64,000 bases of DNA from positions 9,946,193-10,010,192 of the forward strand of contig NC_051088.1 of assembly GCF_901709675.1 (NCBI RefSeq), given 5' to 3'. The DNA is from Syngnathus acus (Eukaryota > Chordata > Actinopteri > Syngnathiformes > Syngnathidae). The position numbers and the translations under genes are program-made. The notes under the pieces were generated by a model, which did no database searches, was not told the DNA's origin, and saw only the letters and a program-made list of their open reading frames with translations. Below, one piece after another: positions 40,150-54,430 of the stretch (positions are counted from its first letter, which is position 1; the number at the start of each line of letters is the position of its first letter).

Positions 40150-42450
40150 ATGGCTCACCTGATCCGCCACAAGCTCACCAACAAGCTGACCAATGCGGCC
40201 CACACGGTCTCCAACAAGTCCCAGGCCAAGGTCAGCGGTGTGTTCGCCCGCCTGGGCTTCCAGGCCGCTACGGATGAAGAGGGCGTGGGATTTGCCGAAT
40301 GCGACGACCTGGACTACGACTACAGGCAGGGCATGCAAATGGATGTCTTACCGGGCGACGACGAGGGCGGAGAGTGCGGCCTGGAGGATGGGGACAGTCA
40401 CTACCAGAGGGATGGCACTGGCCCCAAGCCCCAGGGCCTCAAAACTGGGGGATCCCTGGATGAGGACAAGCCCAAAATCACAACTTGGGAGGCTGGCTGG
40501 AACGTCACCAATGCCATTCAGGTACATCGTGTGTTTGGGAAAAAGAGGGCCCTCCCACGCGTTATCAGGCCTTCAGGAGTCACCTTGAACCATTTTACAC
40601 TTGCGGTTAAATACACGAACGTGAACTGGCGCATTCGCTTGCTTTGGATGCAACGCTAAATGAATCCAATTTTGTGCGTGTGTGTGAGTTTTTTCCCCCC
40701 AAACGATGACCATATTTGGTAACATGAATGGACGTTCAACCACTATAAAGCTGCGTGATTTCTCTCAGCCAATCAGCATGAACGAATAAAAAAATAATGA
40801 AAAATATTACGTAATGTCACTTAAGAGAGGTATAAAACGGTCAAAAGAGAGCGCAATAAGCACACAATAAAAAACAATATTTAATACAAATGCCTAAATG
40901 TATTATTATTTGCATCATTGTTATTATGAAATAATAATGGCAAGGGGATTGAGTGTAATTGAATCCTTTCATCAGTGAATTCAAGGTAATATTGAACTGA
41001 TCAAAAAGACAATTTTGCGGCACCGGCAGCATTAAGAATAAAATGAAGGAATCGAAACGAGTCCGTCGTGTCGAAAAAGAATTAGAATCGTCGGGAATGG
41101 GCTTGTCCTCGGTTTGATTTTTAACAGCGTCGCCTCCATGTAATTATCCTTCTTCTGCTCCTTTTTTCCTGTACCGTATTGGGTGCAGATTATGTCAAGT
41201 GTGCGTGGCCCTGCCAGCACGCGTGGTCCGCGACCGCTCAGCCGGGCTTGTTTCGTCCGCAGGGCATGTTCGTCCTCGGCCTCCCCTATGCCATCCTGCA
41301 CGGCGGCTACCTGGGCCTCTTCCTCATCATCTTCGCCGCGGTGGTGTGCTGCTATACGGGCAAGATCCTCATCGCGTGTCTTTACGAGGAGAACGAGGAC
41401 GGCATCAAGGTGCGCGTACGCGATTCTTACGTAGACGTGGCCAACGCGTGCTGCGCACCCCGGTTCCCCGCGCTGGGCGGTCACGTGGTCAACGTGGCCC
41501 AGATCATCGAGTTGGTGATGACTTGCATCCTGTACGTGGTGGTGAGCGGCAACTTAATGTACAACAGCTTCCCGGGCTTGCCCATCTCGCAGAAGGCGTG
41601 GTCAGTAGTGGCCACCGCTGCCTTGCTGCCCTGCGCCTTCCTCAAGAACCTGAAGGCGGTGTCCAAGTTCAGCCTTCTGTGCACGCTTGCCCACTTCGTC
41701 ATCAACGTCCTCGTCATCGCCTACTGCCTTTCTCGGGCTCGGGACTGGGCGTGGGAGAAGGTCAAGTTCTACATCGACGTCAAGAAGTTCCCCATCTCCA
41801 TCGGCATCATCGTGTTCAGCTACACCTCGCAGATCTTCCTCCCCTCCCTGGAGGGCAACATGCAGAAGCCCAGCGAGTTCCACTGCATGATGGACTGGAC
41901 CCACATTTCCGCTTGCGTCCTCAAGGGCCTCTTTGCACTGGTGGCCTACCTAACCTGGGCGGATGCCACCAAGGAGGTTATCACAGATAACCTGCCCAGC
42001 ACCATCCGTGCAGTGGTTAACCTTTTCCTGGTGGCCAAGGCACTGCTGTCCTACCCGCTGCCTTTCTTTGCCGCCGTGGAGGTCCTGGAGAAGTCGCTTT
42101 TCCAAGACGGTGGGCGGGCCTTATTTCCCGACTGCTACGGGCCGAGCGGCCAGTTAAAATCGTGGGGTCTGGGCCTCCGGGTGGCTCTGGTGGTCTTCAC
42201 TTTGCTCATGGCCGTCTTCGTCCCCCATTTCGCCCTCCTCATGGGTCTGACCGGGAGCCTGACAGGCGCTGGTCTCTGCTTCCTGCTGCCCAGCCTCTTC
42301 CACTTGAAGCTCCAGTGGAGGAATCTCCTGTGGCACCACGTCTTCTTTGACGTCGCTATTTTTGTCATTGGGGGTATTTGCGCCATATCTGGCTTCATCC
42401 ACTCTATCGAAGGTCTCATAGAGGCCTTCAAGTACAATATCCATGACTGA
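40150..42450 (+). CDS. slc32a1: Vesicular inhibitory amino acid transporter (VGAT)
   Basis: Two coding exons, 40150-40521 and 41263-42450, joined in phase 0; 519 residues (human 525), with the two-exon layout of the mammalian gene. Exon 1 encodes the long cytosolic N-terminus ([20 protein letters not shown], acidic centre, [19 protein letters not shown]). Exon 2 starts [20 protein letters not shown] and encodes essentially all membrane segments, with near-identical family blocks ([74 protein letters not shown]). It belongs to the amino acid/auxin permease superfamily and uses the vesicular proton gradient to load GABA and glycine into synaptic vesicles. The coding sequence is much more GC-rich than its flanks. 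A possible poly(A) signal at 44636-44641 would give a 2.2-kb 3' UTR. Confidence 0.98.
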
Positions 42451-45239
42451 GAGCTAGCGGTGACGACCTTTAACCCTCCCCCCGACCCGCTCTGCTCCCC
42501 ACTTTGTGGGCCACTACGACAAAGAAGCCCGTGAGGAGAATCGTGTGTGTGAAATCTTTTTCATTTTGCCTTTGTGAAAACGTGCAATAACAAACTGTAC
42601 AATCATGATGTTAAATAGCTTCTATGGTAAATGGATGCAGGACATGCTCCTGAATGGGGGTGTCCAAAGTTGCCAAGCAGTGAACCATGGCCCAAATTAT
42701 AAGTGTGTGCATGGTAATATTTGGACTTGGATTTGAAAAAAAAAAAGGGAAAAACAATGGAGGTTATCTACGAATACAGGGAATCCTCACTTTACGACAA
42801 CGTAACCCATATTTGTATGGAAAATAGAATGCAGCGCAGTCTATTGCTAGCAGAGTCATAATTACATTAAACATCTGTATGAAAAACCTTCTAGACCATA
42901 GACATAAAAGAGAGACCTCCAAACTCAAGCCTCAGGTCATCGGTGGCCTGGCGACCATTTTGTTGAGGCTTGCGGTATAGAGAAATTACAATATAAAAAA
43001 AAAAAAGGGCAGGATGGTGTGTTTGTGTGGAGGGTGGGAAGGCATGAAAGGTGTGGATGTTGAAAAGGAGAGAAGGTGGTTTTAGCATGTTGGATAAATG
43101 AAAGTAAAAGGATTTCAAAGTAGCCCTGAAAGTCTTCCATTTTTCTATATGCACCCACACAGGAAAAGTTTGGACATATGCAACAATTAACTCAAACAGT
43201 AAGTATTGTGTGGTGAAAAGACCAATTTGAGCAGAGAGGGGCAGCATTGGGCCAAAGGGCAACCAGACAGCTAGAACATGAGACAAAGAAAGAGTAGGAC
43301 ATTCGTGGCAACCTTCAGCTTGGCCCTGTGACGTATAACTGACTAATGCTAACCACTTAATGCTATTCAACCGCAAAGGAACTTTCATGCCTTCCATTGT
43401 ACAAAATGAAGCAAAAGTTACGTGACAAGTGTTCTTTACAATAATATGTCCTATGAGCTTCCACTAATCTAAACTGAAAATTGCCTAAGGGCTGAGATAA
43501 TGACCAAACACCTTTCTTCTGGGTTTCGTCATGTAACATTAGCAAGCTGAGCTGTATTTGGAAGTTACCTGACCTGAGACACTGTGATGTCATTTTCAGT
43601 CGACAGCAAGTGGCAAAATGGCCGCCCCCTGAGACAGATAAAAATGAGTGTATTTGCTGCTTAATTCATATTCCACGTACAAGATATTAATCAGAATGCC
43701 ATGTTTAGATTAATGGAAGGTCATAGAATATAGTAAAGTTGGGATTTTTTTTTACTTGACTTCCCATTTAAGTGAGGCTATGATGTTAGTTTTGCTGTTT
43801 TTAAATTAAATAACTGCACAATCGTGAGGTAATATCTATCTCTATGCAAGCGATAAAAAGTGTATTCTGGAACATCTCCACTCTGGCCGGCATTTGCATG
43901 AGGGCACGAAAAAAAAGCCTTTTGTGTGTGTATGTGTGTGTGTTTTTTAATCCCTGTATTCGTGTGGACACTACCCAAATCTAAAACCACCTTTCCACTA
44001 AAAGTCTAGTCCAGTTCGGTTCACCTCACGAACGATCTGGAGTTTGTTTCCATGTGTGCTTGGGTGATAGCAGTGTCAGCAAGCTAAATAGTGTGACATC
44101 ATAACAAGGAGGAAGGTAGCCACGAAGGCTGCACAGTGAATGTCATCTTTCATCTTCCAATTTAATCGATCACACATTACAAAGCATCTAGCTACACCTG
44201 TTAGCACAATTCTACTGTGGTAGATGTGGTACTATATATTTTGGTACCATTTAACAACTTAACAACAATAGGAACACTCCAAATAGGCAACTGAACTGTG
44301 GTAGAAATGGGCAGGCAGCCTTCAGTCAAGGTGATGCACATTAAAAAAAAAAAAAAAATCATAACTATCTTCTGTGTAGTTGTTTGAATAATACTTCTCT
44401 TTTGTCCGTTTTGTGCATTTATTTTTCCACCTCAGTGGCGCTCGTCGGTTGGTTGGTTTTCTCGATGTTTCCAATGTCATTCTGGATGGAGTGAATTTTA
44501 ACGTGCAAGCAAGTGGGTCCTTCTCGTGTCGTATGCCAAGTGTTTGTCGGCTTTCCCCGTTGAACCTGTCAATTGTGGTTTAATGCAACTAAGCACAGTG
44601 TGTGAGACAAAGAGTATTTGTGGAATCAAGCGATAAATAAATGGAATATTTTATGGTTTGTGATTCTGTTTGCTTACAAGGAGTGGGGGGAAAAAATCCG
44701 ACTGTGCATGCACCATCAACGTATATACCAATATGTATCGTGGGGTTTTGAGGATTAAACATTTTTTATAGCTCTTGTCATCAGTAAGTTTGCTAGAGCT
44801 AAATTTAGAAGCCATAAAATCGGGTTCTCCTCGTTGTTATATCCTTACTATTCTCCAGGTTCTTAGATAGCAAGAATAGGTCGGACAACGACGTGAAGGG
44901 TTAGTGCTTTATTCCTCAATCACAGGGCGTACCTCCACAACACAGAATGCCCCTCGAAGTAACCCATCCCACTTCCGGGGTTTTCCTACTACGGAACGTA
45001 AGTTAGCCCAAAATACACAACACTCATTTTCCCCACAAAATGTAACTTTGGGATCCAATAACAAATGATCCAGGGTCTTGGTACGATTCTACTTGGGTGT
45101 TTTAGTTGAACTTAAAACACTGTATAAACACAATATAGAACAAAAAAAAAATTTGATGAAGAAAACTGTTCATTTGAGGAAGTGTTAGAAAGTTAGCGGT
45201 AGGACCCAAAGTTTCACTTCTATTTCGCGGGTGGTTAGT

Positions 45240-45270
<31 letters not shown>

Positions 45271-45421
45271 GCACAGTCATGTAATTTTAAGTTTCAGTTC
45301 TCAGGAAGCTGGAGCGTCAGGAGGAGGCCTTCAAATGATAAAACATTACCGCCCAGGACACGCTTTAAAAACCAGTGGATCCAAATCAAGTCGTCTGTTG
45401 CCATCAGATTCCTGACGCAAA
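42451..45421. other. slc32a1 3' UTR and slc32a1-bpi spacer
   Basis: No coding exon is seen. The proximal part probably belongs to the slc32a1 3' UTR, with AATAAA at 44636-44641. Blocks at about 42,775-42,840 (GGGAATCCTCACTTTACGAC) and 44,880-45,060 look like dispersed repeat remnants, unclassified. A TTTAAAA at 45364-45370 is a possible TATA element for the next gene. Confidence 0.4.
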
Positions 45422-48400
45422 ATGTTTGCAAGAGTATTTATAGTGCTCATTGTCATCTATTGCGCCTGTGGAAAAAATCCTGCAATTCGAGTCATCGTGA
45501 GCAACAAAGGACTTCAATATGGTAAGATGAATCCTATTAATACATTTCAATCATATGTTTTAAAAGCGACACATTGTGGAAAATTGACAACGCTGTCTGA
45601 AGCGTGCTGCCTTGAGATACAAGTGACTTGACAAATAAAAGATTTACAGATTATTAGTTTGATTTTTTTTCAGTTCTTAAGAGTTGCATCTCATCTGCAA
45701 TGTTAAAGTTAAAACATGCAGGAAAACAAGAAATACTGTGTGTGAGTCAACTATAATTCTTGAAGAAGTTGAATGAAAGAATGTAGCAATAATAATCTTG
45801 TTGTGCATGTGCTTCCTCTCACAGCGGGGCATGCGGCTGCAGGGTGGATTCAGGACAAGTTGGAACAAGTCACACTACCTAACATTACCGGTGAAATAAG
45901 ATGGTTTGCCCACATAGGATACACACTCACAGGGTAGGATCACATCGGACGCTATTCAAAGACAATTGGATGGAAAAGAATTGTGCTGCTCTTGCTACAG
46001 GACACATTTTTGGTTCCTTAAACAATCCTAATCACTGGGCCTCAGCTACATGACTTGTGTCTGTCTCCCTGCCTCTTTTAGCATTACTATAAGAAAGTGT
46101 GACTTTCCAGAACCATCCTTTGAGTTCTACCAAGGCCTCTCTGCCTTGAAGATGTCCATCAAAGGGCTTAATGTTGCCCTCACAGGAGACTGGGAGGCCC
46201 ACTGGGCGTTCATGTAAGTGGGATGAATTGTTTCTTCCATCATTATTTACAGTTGTGGTGCCCAACTAACTGGTCCACAGTTTGGTACCCGGTTCCAAAT
46301 GTCCTCCATGCTTCAGTGTGGGTCAATATTAGTATTCTATTCTTTGTGCACTTTCAGAAAGGGAGGTGGATCTTTTGACATGGCCTTGTTTGGTGTGGAC
46401 CTGGTCTCCATAGTGCAGCTGGGGAGGGATGCTGGTGGACATCTGTCTTTAACCAGCGTGAATTGCAGCGCTAAAATAGACGACATAGACATCTATTTCT
46501 ATGGCAACAGGAGGTACCACGCTCAGGTTACATGGACCCTGTTTTACGTTTGTAATGAAATGTAAAGGAACTGCAATCTCACCTCTACAGCTGGCTCATC
46601 CGGAGATTTGAGCACCAATTCAAGAAAAGTATCAGGGATCAAATAGAAGCCCTGGTGAGTTCAAATAAAAAATAATTGTTTTAGTTAATTAGAAATTCGT
46701 TTTCAAAATAATTAACTGAATAATTGGCTGCTCACTTGTGATTGGGAATCACTGGCCTAATAATCTTACCAGAGTTGCCGTGCTGTGGATGACCTCATTG
46801 CGAACCTGGAGTGCCATCTAAAGGACATGAAAGGTATTGCAATATGCTATAAGTCTTGAGGTTTACTTCTTATCCCCGAATACAACTAAAGTCAAGTTAA
46901 TTCCAAGTATAGGTGATAAATCTGATTGTTCATATTATAAAAATTCTCCTTGAAGTTTACTTTCAGGTGAATCAAGAGCTCATTCTAGACTTGCCTCTTG
47001 TTGGCCTGCCGATTGTCACTGCTTCAAGTCTTCACCTTGGACTCAAGGTCAGGAAACATACAAGTTATGTTGTTCAACGCCTTAGAATAAAAACGCTGAA
47101 AATGAATCATAACTGAACTAAAACCATGGTTGTCTATAATGACAATATTAAAACACTAAACAGTAATGTATACCAATAATCAAATGGTGTTTCGTCAACT
47201 GTTTAAAGGGAGAATTTTACAGTGTCAAAGTTCCAAAGGAGCCCCCGTTTGTGGCCTTGCCTTTTGACATACCTGAACAGCCAGCTTACATGCTGTCAGT
47301 AGGCTTGTCTGAGTTCACTGTCAACTCAGCCTCCTTCAGCTACTTCTCGGATGATTTACTGCAGGTCTTCATCAAGGACAGCATGGTGAGTTCACCTGAG
47401 AGACAAACCGATCATTCTCAGAGATTCAGAAGAAGCAATGATGGCTTTTTTTCCCCCTTGAGGTAAAAATGTTGATTTTTCTCCATAGATACCTCCAAGC
47501 TCACCGGTGCGTCTTAATACAACCTCGATGGGTCAATTTATTCCACAGGTAATGGGACTTTATTTTGTGACTACAATATAGCCTACGGGGTCTTTAAGCC
47601 CATGCCATTTTTTGTTAGCCTATATCTCAATGACTTGAGTTTTTGTAGATGAAACATGAACACCAAATTATCATATTTTTGGCTTTCACAGCAGACATCA
47701 GGGGCAAACAAAATACTAATTTGTCAGTTAAATTCTAATGAACACGTTTGACATCTTAAGAAGCAAATGGCATATGTCTTTGCTTAGTATTCTGCTCTAA
47801 GGTTTTTGAGAATTCACAACCTAAAACGATCTCGCTAGAATATCCATTCTCCTTAACGACAGCCTCTATCATTTCCATAAAATATATATGACACAATGAT
47901 TCACAAAGATAATCATTTTAAAAAAGGTCCATCTGCCCCCATTTGAGTAGTTGCTGTGCAGGTATATACACACTTTAACCGCAAAAATGTATTCCACAGC
48001 TCCCCAAGATGTTTCCAGACTTATTGATGACACTACAGATTTACGCCAGAAACACTCCGATATTTTCCTTCCGGTCCGGTGCTGTCGCGCTGACCTCGTC
48101 GGGCGCAGTCAAGGCCTTTGCCATCCAGCCTAATGCCACCTTGACTCCACTGTTTAAACTCCATGTGGTGAGTGCTAGTTTGTTTGTTCCATTTAACGGT
48201 ATAAATGTAGATGTTACAATAAAGTCACATTATGGATCTTCACATCTCTGTAAAACACAAAAAGTGACCCACAGACTGCCTCGGTTCGATTAATATAATG
48301 TCATAATAAATACTTGTCCTTTCTCTGTATCTCTCCATAATAGCTTTAAACGCCACTTCGACTTGAGGCTTGCATATCTAGTCTTGATAATCACGCTCGT

Positions 48401-49755
48401 TTTTTTTTTCTTTAAGGACTCAGATTTCAGCGGCAAAGCGTGGGTTGCTGATGGACGGCTGAAGGGCTTGGTGACAATGGACAAGTGAGTGCAGAAAGGC
48501 CATCCACTGGTGGAGCTAGAGGCTTGGGCCGCGGTGGAACTGCCCCCCCCCCCCCCCCCCGGCACAAGCCCAAATATTTAAATAATTAACTTTTGGATGT
48601 TTTCTGATTGTTTTAGTAATTTTCTTCAACATTTCCACACATCACCTATCAGGAACATATGCTGAATCGTTATCAGCATTTTTTAAGAAATGTTTGGGGT
48701 TTGTAAGAATTTTTGTTGTTGTTTTGCTGACCCCCAAATATATCCTTGACCCCACCACTTCCCCCACATGGCCTCCCAAGGAAAATCCTTCCTCCACCAG
48801 TGAAGCCATCTGTATTTCAAAAGTCGAAGTAATGCACAGTAATGTAATGTAAGCTATCTCTTTTCCAAACAGTTTAACTCTGACTCTGGCAGAAACTGAG
48901 ATCGGAACGTTTAAGGTAATGTTTCACCGGGCATGTCATCCAGTGTAATATGGCTACCTTGTGACTTGTGCTTCCTTTTGCAGACTGTTGCATTGCAAGA
49001 GCTGGCACAGAAGATAATCGAGGCAGCCGTGTTGCCACCACTGAATGGTGAAGCTCGTCTTTCGTTGCGTGTGTGTGTCCCTCTGCGGCGTAATTCAAGT
49101 AGTTTGACTGCAATTTCCAGAAAGAAATGTGCCACAAAATGTTATAGATGATGTCATGCTTAAATTTTCACACAGCTACATTTACAACTTCAATGAAATT
49201 GTACTAATTTATTTTCAATCATCTAACCTCATTTCATGGCCATTCTTTGCCAGCCTACTATGTTAGTTTTTGTTTGGGTCCAGTCAAATTTATAAACGTA
49301 GGCATTTGCATTGGTATAAAACAATGGATAGCAGGAAAAGGTCTGATTTTATACAGCAAATGTTTCAGGACTCTTTGTAAAAACAAAAACTGCTTGTTGG
49401 GCCAAATTCCAGAGCAGAGTGGACTGTATGTAGATCCTGAGCTGTAGTTTGAATAGCCTTGGCCAAACACTTGCTTTTTTGTTTATTGAAGCCACAACAT
49501 GGATGGATGGCACTAGAAGGTATTGACTGCATTTGTCTTGCAGCGGAACTTGCCAGAGGCTTTGCTTTACCACGCACAAAATATGCACAACTGGTCAAGT
49601 CAGTTCTGACAGTAGAAAAGGTAGGTACCTCAAGTAAATGCAGACAATGTCTTTGTTTGGGCTGACTGATTTTTGCCTTTTGCTCCAACAAACAGGGATT
49701 TGTAGCTTTTCGTTCAGATGCCCAGCTGCTGGAGAATGACACAATCTTCAGCTGA
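45422..49755 (+). CDS. bpi/lbp: LBP/BPI family lipopolysaccharide-binding protein
   Basis: Fifteen coding exons: 45422-45521, 45825-45933, 46082-46213, 46358-46513, 46591-46654, 46773-46833, 46956-47047, 47209-47385, 47489-47548, 48000-48167, 48417-48484, 48873-48915, 48984-49047, 49544-49620 and 49696-49755. They predict 476 residues, the usual BPI/LBP size. A signal peptide (MFARVFIVLIVIYCACG) is followed by the N-terminal barrel (RVIVSNKGLQYAGHAAAGW). The family's two linked cysteines lie in SVNCSAKI and EALSCRAV. Then come LHLGLKGEFYS, AYMLSVGLSEFTVNSA and a C-terminal barrel. BPI and LBP are secreted and bind endotoxin. Fish often have one or two such genes, and LBP, BPI or BPIFC naming is not decidable here. 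Exon 7 must use the acceptor ...CTTGAAG (46951-46955); the CAG 11 bases later would break frame. A poly(A) signal AATAAA is at 50039-50044. Confidence 0.93.
48541..48560. repeat. Poly-C homopolymer
   Basis: Twenty consecutive C in intron 11 of the bpi/lbp gene. Homopolymer length is an assembly-sensitive region and does not touch coding sequence. Confidence 0.95.
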
Positions 49756-51013
49756 GCACATGATGTGTGACTCACGATGAAGCCTCATGCACTCAACGCG
49801 CTTTGCACATTTTAATGCTGGCTAATGAGAAATCACCATGCTGTATTCAGACGGATCATATTCCCCACATGCTCATAGTTCTTTGTCATAGATGTTTTTC
49901 TGTTTCATAGTTTATCCGTATCTATGTAGTTGCTGAAATTTGCTTGTTTCATTCATTAGAGAGACACTATAAAAAATACTCTGACGTTCATTTTTATATT
50001 GATTCTGTTTTTCTTGGTTGCTTTGAAAGATTGCTTTAAATAAAACACATTTTTGTTCTGCCATATGGGGGAAGTTGTATATTTTTATCAAGCCGTTTGC
50101 ACATAAATTTCCTTTTTTTTTTTTTAAATGTACGTACTCATTTATGTTGATATCCCAGCTACTAGTAAAGGCCGGTAAACAACATTCATCAACAGGTTGA
50201 ACAGAAAGTTCAATTCACCACCTCCATCGTTCTCATGAAACAATGGCATCACTTTATTTTGAAACAATATCAGTGTGCATTTTTCTTTCTTTTAGCTACA
50301 TCTTCACATTCTTGGAATGTAACGCCACCATAATATAAATATAAACCTATTTACAGCCGCTGTTCTTTAAATGTTCCCCGTAAGAAAAGCATCACAGTTT
50401 GTTAAAGAAACTTCACTGGGTGGATGGATGGTCTGAACCAGACACAGGTCTTCATATTGTAAATAAAATTAGCAAAAAAGAAAAGCTGCTGTTAGTAGAT
50501 ATTTGATAGCATGTCACAAAACTGGGGTGATATCGCTAAAATATTTGTGACATGTTAGTTCCATCAACTGGCCACAACATTGGGAATACCTGCACAACCA
50601 AAATGCATGTTGTAGTTAACACTTGAAGGTTTGTGTGATGAACATGTGAAGATTTCAATCCTTCTTGCCACCTGATCGCAAACCAAAAGATCAGCCGTAA
50701 CTCTCAAGTGGAAGAATCCTGTTACGCTAACAGAATATTCCTCAGTCTTGGAACAGCCGTTCTGAGCTCACATTTAAAGATAACAGCTGTTTTCATGACG
50801 TTTGTTAAAATGGGATGAAAAGTACAGAAGAAATGAGCTTGTGGCACAGTGTGAATAAAATAAAGTCACTCTCTCGCTCACGCACACTTTCTAAACTCAC
50901 TCTCTCTCACACATGCACAAAAGTGGCTCGGAGAGGCTACGGTACTTAGGCTGTCGAGGTGCACCAATAATCAGAGACGCGTGTCAGTTCATGATGGGCG
51001 GAGGGCCCCGCTA
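49756..51013. other. Convergent 3' region of bpi/lbp and prelid3b
   Basis: Holds the bpi/lbp poly(A) signal (50039-50044, + strand). TTTATT at 50253-50258 reads AATAAA on the minus strand and could end prelid3b with a 3' UTR of about 750 nt. No coding exon. Confidence 0.45.
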
Positions 51014-52613
<1,600 letters not shown>

Positions 52614-53014
52614 TTTTGTCGGCAGGTTTGTGCGTCAGAGTTCGGGAGCGGGGCCGGCTAAAGTGACGGCGTGACCGCCACTAGGAAGGAGAAAGGACCG
52701 ACGTACGGAAGGTCGGAAGAGACAAAGTTCTCAGGCGGTCTCGACTCACACACTCCCCCGAGCGGTAGATAATATATTCGTCTTTTACTGTATTATTTAC
52801 TTTACATACATTTTGACCAGTCAGTTATTTTAGGGTCAAATAAATACAGCAAAAGTCGATTTGCTGCATTAATACAGGAATTCAGCATTTTGAATGCAGC
52901 GTCAAGAGGGCGGAAGAGGCGGGGCGAAAATCTCCACACGTTTTTCTTTATTGACGTCATAACGCAGCGTCCGACCTGCCCTTGACGCAGAAGCGACACA
53001 GAAGACTTGCTAAG
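52614..53014. promoter_or_regulatory. Bidirectional promoter of prelid3b and atp5f1e
   Basis: Only 401 bp separate the two divergent start codons. On the atp5f1e side a GC box GGCGGGGC (52918-52925) precedes a perfect palindromic CRE, TGACGTCA (52952-52959), 56 bp before the atp5f1e ATG. The prelid3b side is CpG-rich (52,620-52,770), and an AT-rich centre divides them. The two genes have products in the same organelle, so shared control is plausible. Confidence 0.65.
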
Positions 53015-53850
53015 ATGGTGGCCTACTGGAGACAAGCAGGACTCAGGTACAAAATACAAAAAGAATGCAAAATAGATGTTGATGACCGCTAATGCGATTG
53101 TTAGATGCACGAATAGTTGTAGCGTAATGTGTTTGTATGTTTTTAACCTTCAAGTTCTTACGGAGCTTTGCTGGGTAGCCGTAATGCTAATGCTTGTTGA
53201 AGTCACAATTTCGCGTTTTGACTTGCGTTGTTTTTTCACCACCCGCCATTCAAACAATGCTCTCTTTATGAGTTAGATACGTAACCACGCATTGACATAT
53301 ACGTTGTGTTTTTGGACATACCCTGCTCTTTAGCGTGCTGCTGACCGACTGTGTTTGTCCTCTGTGCAGCTACATCCGCTTTTCGGCTATATGCGCCAAC
53401 GCAGTGCGGGCCGCCCTCAAGCCGCAGGTGAAAGCTGAAGCGATGAAGGCGGCCGAGGCCAGCGTCAAAATAGTTAAGCCCAAATCAGCATGTAAGTACA
53501 CATCTGAATATGCGTGTCATTCTCTCTTCGTGACAAGTCATATTGGAAACACCTCTCAACTATTGGTTTATATGAGGACTATGGATAACTTGCATAGCTA
53601 TGTTATGTTTGTTGGGCAATCAGCTTAACAAATTTTCTGGTTTGAAATTTTGTTTTAAATGTATTTAAATGATTTGATTTTTAGCAATAATATAAAGATT
53701 GAGATTTTTTTTCCGGTATTTCATACAAAGTGCACCCATGTTCAAGTTAGCCTCAACCTGTAGTCACCAATGTACATAGTATTTCATATTGTGGAATGAG
53801 CCTGTGCTGTTCTAGGAATTTATTTTATTTCTGTTTCTGACTCTGCAGGA
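53015..53850 (+). CDS. atp5f1e: ATP synthase F1 subunit epsilon
   Basis: Three exons: 53015-53046, 53370-53491 and 53849 onward (coding only 53849-53850). The 51-residue product has the exact human length and starts [20 protein letters not shown]. It contains KAEAMKAAEASVKIVKPKSA and has no cleaved presequence. This is the small epsilon subunit of the central stalk of mitochondrial F1 (it has no bacterial epsilon homology). The stop codon is split: T is the last base of exon 2 (53491) and GA opens exon 3. A variant poly(A) signal ATTAAA is at 53953-53958. If intron 2 were retained, the frame would read on past TGTAAG. Confidence 0.97.
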
Positions 53851-54430
53851 TTTCTTCCTCGCAACAACAGTCTGTAAAAAAGATGGAGGATGATGTGATG
53901 TTGTGAAGAGATGGGATAACACAAAATTGCAATTCCCTCCCTGTTATTTGTAATTAAAGTTATATTGAAACTGATTCACGTAAAGGTGGATTTTTTCTGG
54001 CATTTGAGTAATGTTTTTTTTACAGCTGATAAAATCTTGAAACAAAATGTTAAAACTGAAATTGTTTTTCAATGTGTAAGACTTCCTCAAAGGTTTGTAC
54101 AAAGGAAATTCAAAACCTGAAATCAGGGCCAACAAAGAATATAGGGAAACTTAACATTCATTTTAGTTTGCATGTTTTAAACAAAAGAAAGTACAAAGAC
54201 ACTTTTTTTTTTTGCCTCAGTTTCTTCAAGACACCATCAATTCCACACAATCTACAAAATCAAATCAATTAATCATGTAATTGATTATTAGTTTCAATCC
54301 CTAATTTTCAGGCATGCATTCAGGTAGACCACCAATTCATTCGTATTCTGCGGTAATGATTCAAACACCTAAATGTGTCTATGTGCCGTTATACTGTAGA
54401 AATTTCATCAGTTAATAGAACATTCCCAGT
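53851..54430. other. Convergent 3' region of atp5f1e and the Piezo gene
   Basis: Short 3' UTR of atp5f1e with ATTAAA at 53953-53958, then AT-rich DNA that must hold the Piezo 3' UTR (minus). I see no clear AATAAA on the minus strand. No other gene. Confidence 0.45.

Noticed and set aside
40522-40659. Read-through of slc32a1 exon 1 to a stop at 40659
   Set aside because: A consensus GTACAT donor follows CAG at 40521, and exon 2 continues the family sequence exactly in phase.
41199-41990. 263-residue alternative frame inside slc32a1 exon 2
   Set aside because: High GC opens other frames. Only the main frame gives VGAT sequence.
46955-46966. TTTACTTTCAG as the exon 7 acceptor of bpi/lbp
   Set aside because: It leaves the downstream frame off by one. 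The acceptor 11 bases upstream keeps it.
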